From: Methanomethylovorans sp.
Lineage (GTDB): Archaea > Halobacteriota > Methanosarcinia > Methanosarcinales > Methanosarcinaceae
NCBI GenBank assembly: GCA_020854785.1
Contig: JAHFZE010000165.1
Location: 1-5,905, forward strand
DNA: 5,905 nt
Direction of reading: 5' to 3'
The position numbers were made by a program, and so were the translations under genes. The notes beneath the pieces were generated by a model, which was given only the letters and a program-made list of their open reading frames with translations, was not told the DNA's origin and ran no database searches. Position 1 is the first letter of the stretch. Each line of letters starts with the position of its first letter. This document shows positions 4,973 through 5,905 of this stretch, in pieces.

Positions 4973-5661
4973 AACGTTGTTACAGATCCATCCTTATTGC
5001 CGACGAGCACCATATCTGTCACATCGGTGAAAATGCCGTGTTCAACCACTCCGGGACACATTGATAAGGAAATGGCGAGAGCTTCCACGTTCTCGATAAT
5101 GCCAAAAGATGCATCTATAACAAAATTCCCGTTATCAGTGATCACTGGTCCATCCTTTCTGGATGCAAGGCGCAGTTGTGGCTTTCCTCCCAGCTCGCGT
5201 ACACATCTCATGACCAGTTCCTTTGCATAGGGCAGCACTTCAATTGGTACGAAGTGGTCAAGCTTTTCCTTCATTTTCGATTCATCTACCACGACTACGA
5301 ATTGTTCAGAGGAGAATGCAACAACCTTTTCCCTTGTGTGTGCAGCTCCTCCTCCCTTGATAACATTAAGACCTGCATCTACCTGATCAGCTCCATCGAT
5401 GGCTATATCTAGCTTGGGATGCTCGGCCAGTGTTGTAAGGGGAATGCCTGCTTCAATGGCCAGCATTTCAGACTGGTACGATGTGACGACAGCCAGCACG
5501 TTCAGACCTTCATCTATCCTTCTGCCTATAGCCTTTATAGCATAAGCTGTGGTAGAGCCGGTACCAAGACCGATCACACTTCCATCATCGACCAGCCAGG
5601 CAGCAGCCTCTCCGGCAGCTTGTTTACCTGCATTTGCAGAATTAGCGTTCCTTTCCTGCAT
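4957..5661 (-). CDS. rpiA: Ribose-5-phosphate isomerase A
   Basis: RpiA interconverts ribose 5-phosphate and ribulose 5-phosphate in the cytoplasm; in methanogens it links pentose supply for nucleotides to the ribulose monophosphate route. The protein has 234 residues from ATG 5661, a normal length. Numbered from that Met, it shows the phosphate-binding GLGTGSTT at 31-38, TSYQ at 60-63, DGADQVD at 89-95, [11 protein letters not shown] at 102-112, and DESK at 126-129. The four catalytic positions known from E. coli (D81, D84, K94, E103) align as D89, D92, K102 and E111. The residue after the second Asp is Gln, where E. coli has Glu. ATG 5661 is chosen because GAGGTGA ends eight bases before it; a GTG at 5673 would add four residues but has no ribosome site. 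It lies directly behind aspS with only 13 bases between stop and start, so the two are probably co-transcribed and coupled. Confidence 0.95.
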   Translation of the reverse strand: MQERNANSANAGKQAAGEAAAWLVDDGSVIGLGTGSTTAYAIKAIGRRIDEGLNVLAVVTSYQSEMLAIEAGIPLTTLAEHPKLDIAIDGADQVDAGLNVIKGGGAAHTREKVVAFSSEQFVVVVDESKMKEKLDHFVPIEVLPYAKELVMRCVRELGGKPQLRLASRKDGPVITDNGNFVIDASFGIIENVEALAISLSMCPGVVEHGIFTDVTDMVLVGNKDGSVTTFDTLG

Positions 5662-5669
5662 GTTCTCAC

Positions 5670-5677
5670 TCACCTCA
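5670..5677 (-). promoter_or_regulatory. Strong Shine-Dalgarno site of rpiA overlapping the aspS stop
   Basis: On the minus strand TGAGGTGA contains a near-perfect archaeal ribosome site, GAGGTGA, whose first bases are part of the TGA stop of aspS. Eight bases follow before ATG 5661. The arrangement decides the rpiA start and means a ribosome finishing aspS sits on the site, a typical layout for coupled translation. Confidence 0.75.
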
Positions 5678-5905
5678 TGGGGATAATCTTCGCCTGTCCC
5701 TGGGGAACAGTACTACATCACGTATGTTCTCAACGCCCAGCATTGTCATTACAAGACGTTCACATCCAACACCCCATCCAGCATGGGGAGGCATTCCATA
5801 TCTGAAAGCCTTCAGATAGAAATCGAAGCCCTCGGGATCCAATCCTTGGGACTCGATCCTTTTCTTAAGCATATCATGAACGTGTATACGCTGGGCACCG
5901 GATGA
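5675..5905 (-). CDS. aspS: Aspartyl-tRNA synthetase, C-terminal part (cut by window edge)
   Basis: Only the last 76 codons are in the window; the open frame continues past the right edge with no start. The readable part begins [11 protein letters not shown], then [33 protein letters not shown] and ends [13 protein letters not shown]. These are hallmarks of archaeal-type class IIb Asp[11 protein letters not shown] is class II motif 3, whose Arg contacts ATP. The enzyme attaches Asp to tRNA-Asp. Many archaeal forms also charge tRNA-Asn, which is then amidated, but the anticodon-binding domain that would help decide is outside the window. The usual motif-3 sequence is GLGLER; here a Cys precedes Glu. 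The first ATG inside the frame (5872) is internal and is not the start. Confidence 0.93.
   Translation of the reverse strand, partial: SSGAQRIHVHDMLKKRIESQGLDPEGFDFYLKAFRYGMPPHAGWGVGCERLVMTMLGVENIRDVVLFPRDRRRLSP

Noticed and set aside
5419..5805. Plus-strand open frame of 128 codons over rpiA and aspS
   Set aside because: It is antisense to two certain genes and crosses their junction; no independent coding signal.

Overview
The window reads as a chromosomal segment of a methanogenic archaeon, most likely a member of the Methanosarcinaceae. The reasons are an archaeal-type PEP carboxylase, an archaeal AspRS C-terminus, a tRNA gene without an encoded CCA, TATA-box promoters preceded by A-rich elements, and GGTGA-type Shine-Dalgarno sites. 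The genus is not decidable by eye.

Layout. Positions 1-317 are an AT-rich leader with promoter-like elements and a cluster of AGTA/TACT dyads. It precedes ppcA (archaeal PEP carboxylase, 318-1898, +). Positions 1899-2307 hold no convincing gene. They contain a diverged 44-bp copy (2141-2184) of the 3' end and flank of the nearby tRNA-Val gene and a perfect 8-bp hairpin (2216-2242). tRNA-Val(UAC) follows on the minus strand (2308-2381), with its TATA box near 2431-2438. To the right, on the plus strand, is a three-gene set: two half-size MgtE/SLC41-type membrane proteins that overlap by ATGA (2492-3130 and 3127-3684), and a soluble protein made of two PhoU-like/RCK_C units (3745-4950). A 10-bp perfect hairpin (4948-4972) sits on the junction with the convergent minus-strand pair aspS (3' part only, running off the right edge) and rpiA (4957-5661).

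How the genes may work together. PpcA makes oxaloacetate from PEP, RpiA interconverts ribose 5-phosphate and ribulose 5-phosphate, AspS charges tRNA-Asp, and tRNA-Val serves translation; these are housekeeping genes. The accessory-looking unit is the split transporter with its PhoU/RCK_C partner. The two membrane subunits probably form one divalent-cation (Mg2+) channel or transporter equivalent to one two-domain SLC41 protein. They lack the cytosolic N and CBS sensor domains of bacterial MgtE, so the third protein is a good candidate for the missing regulatory part. This is an inference from domain content and gene order, not a demonstrated system.
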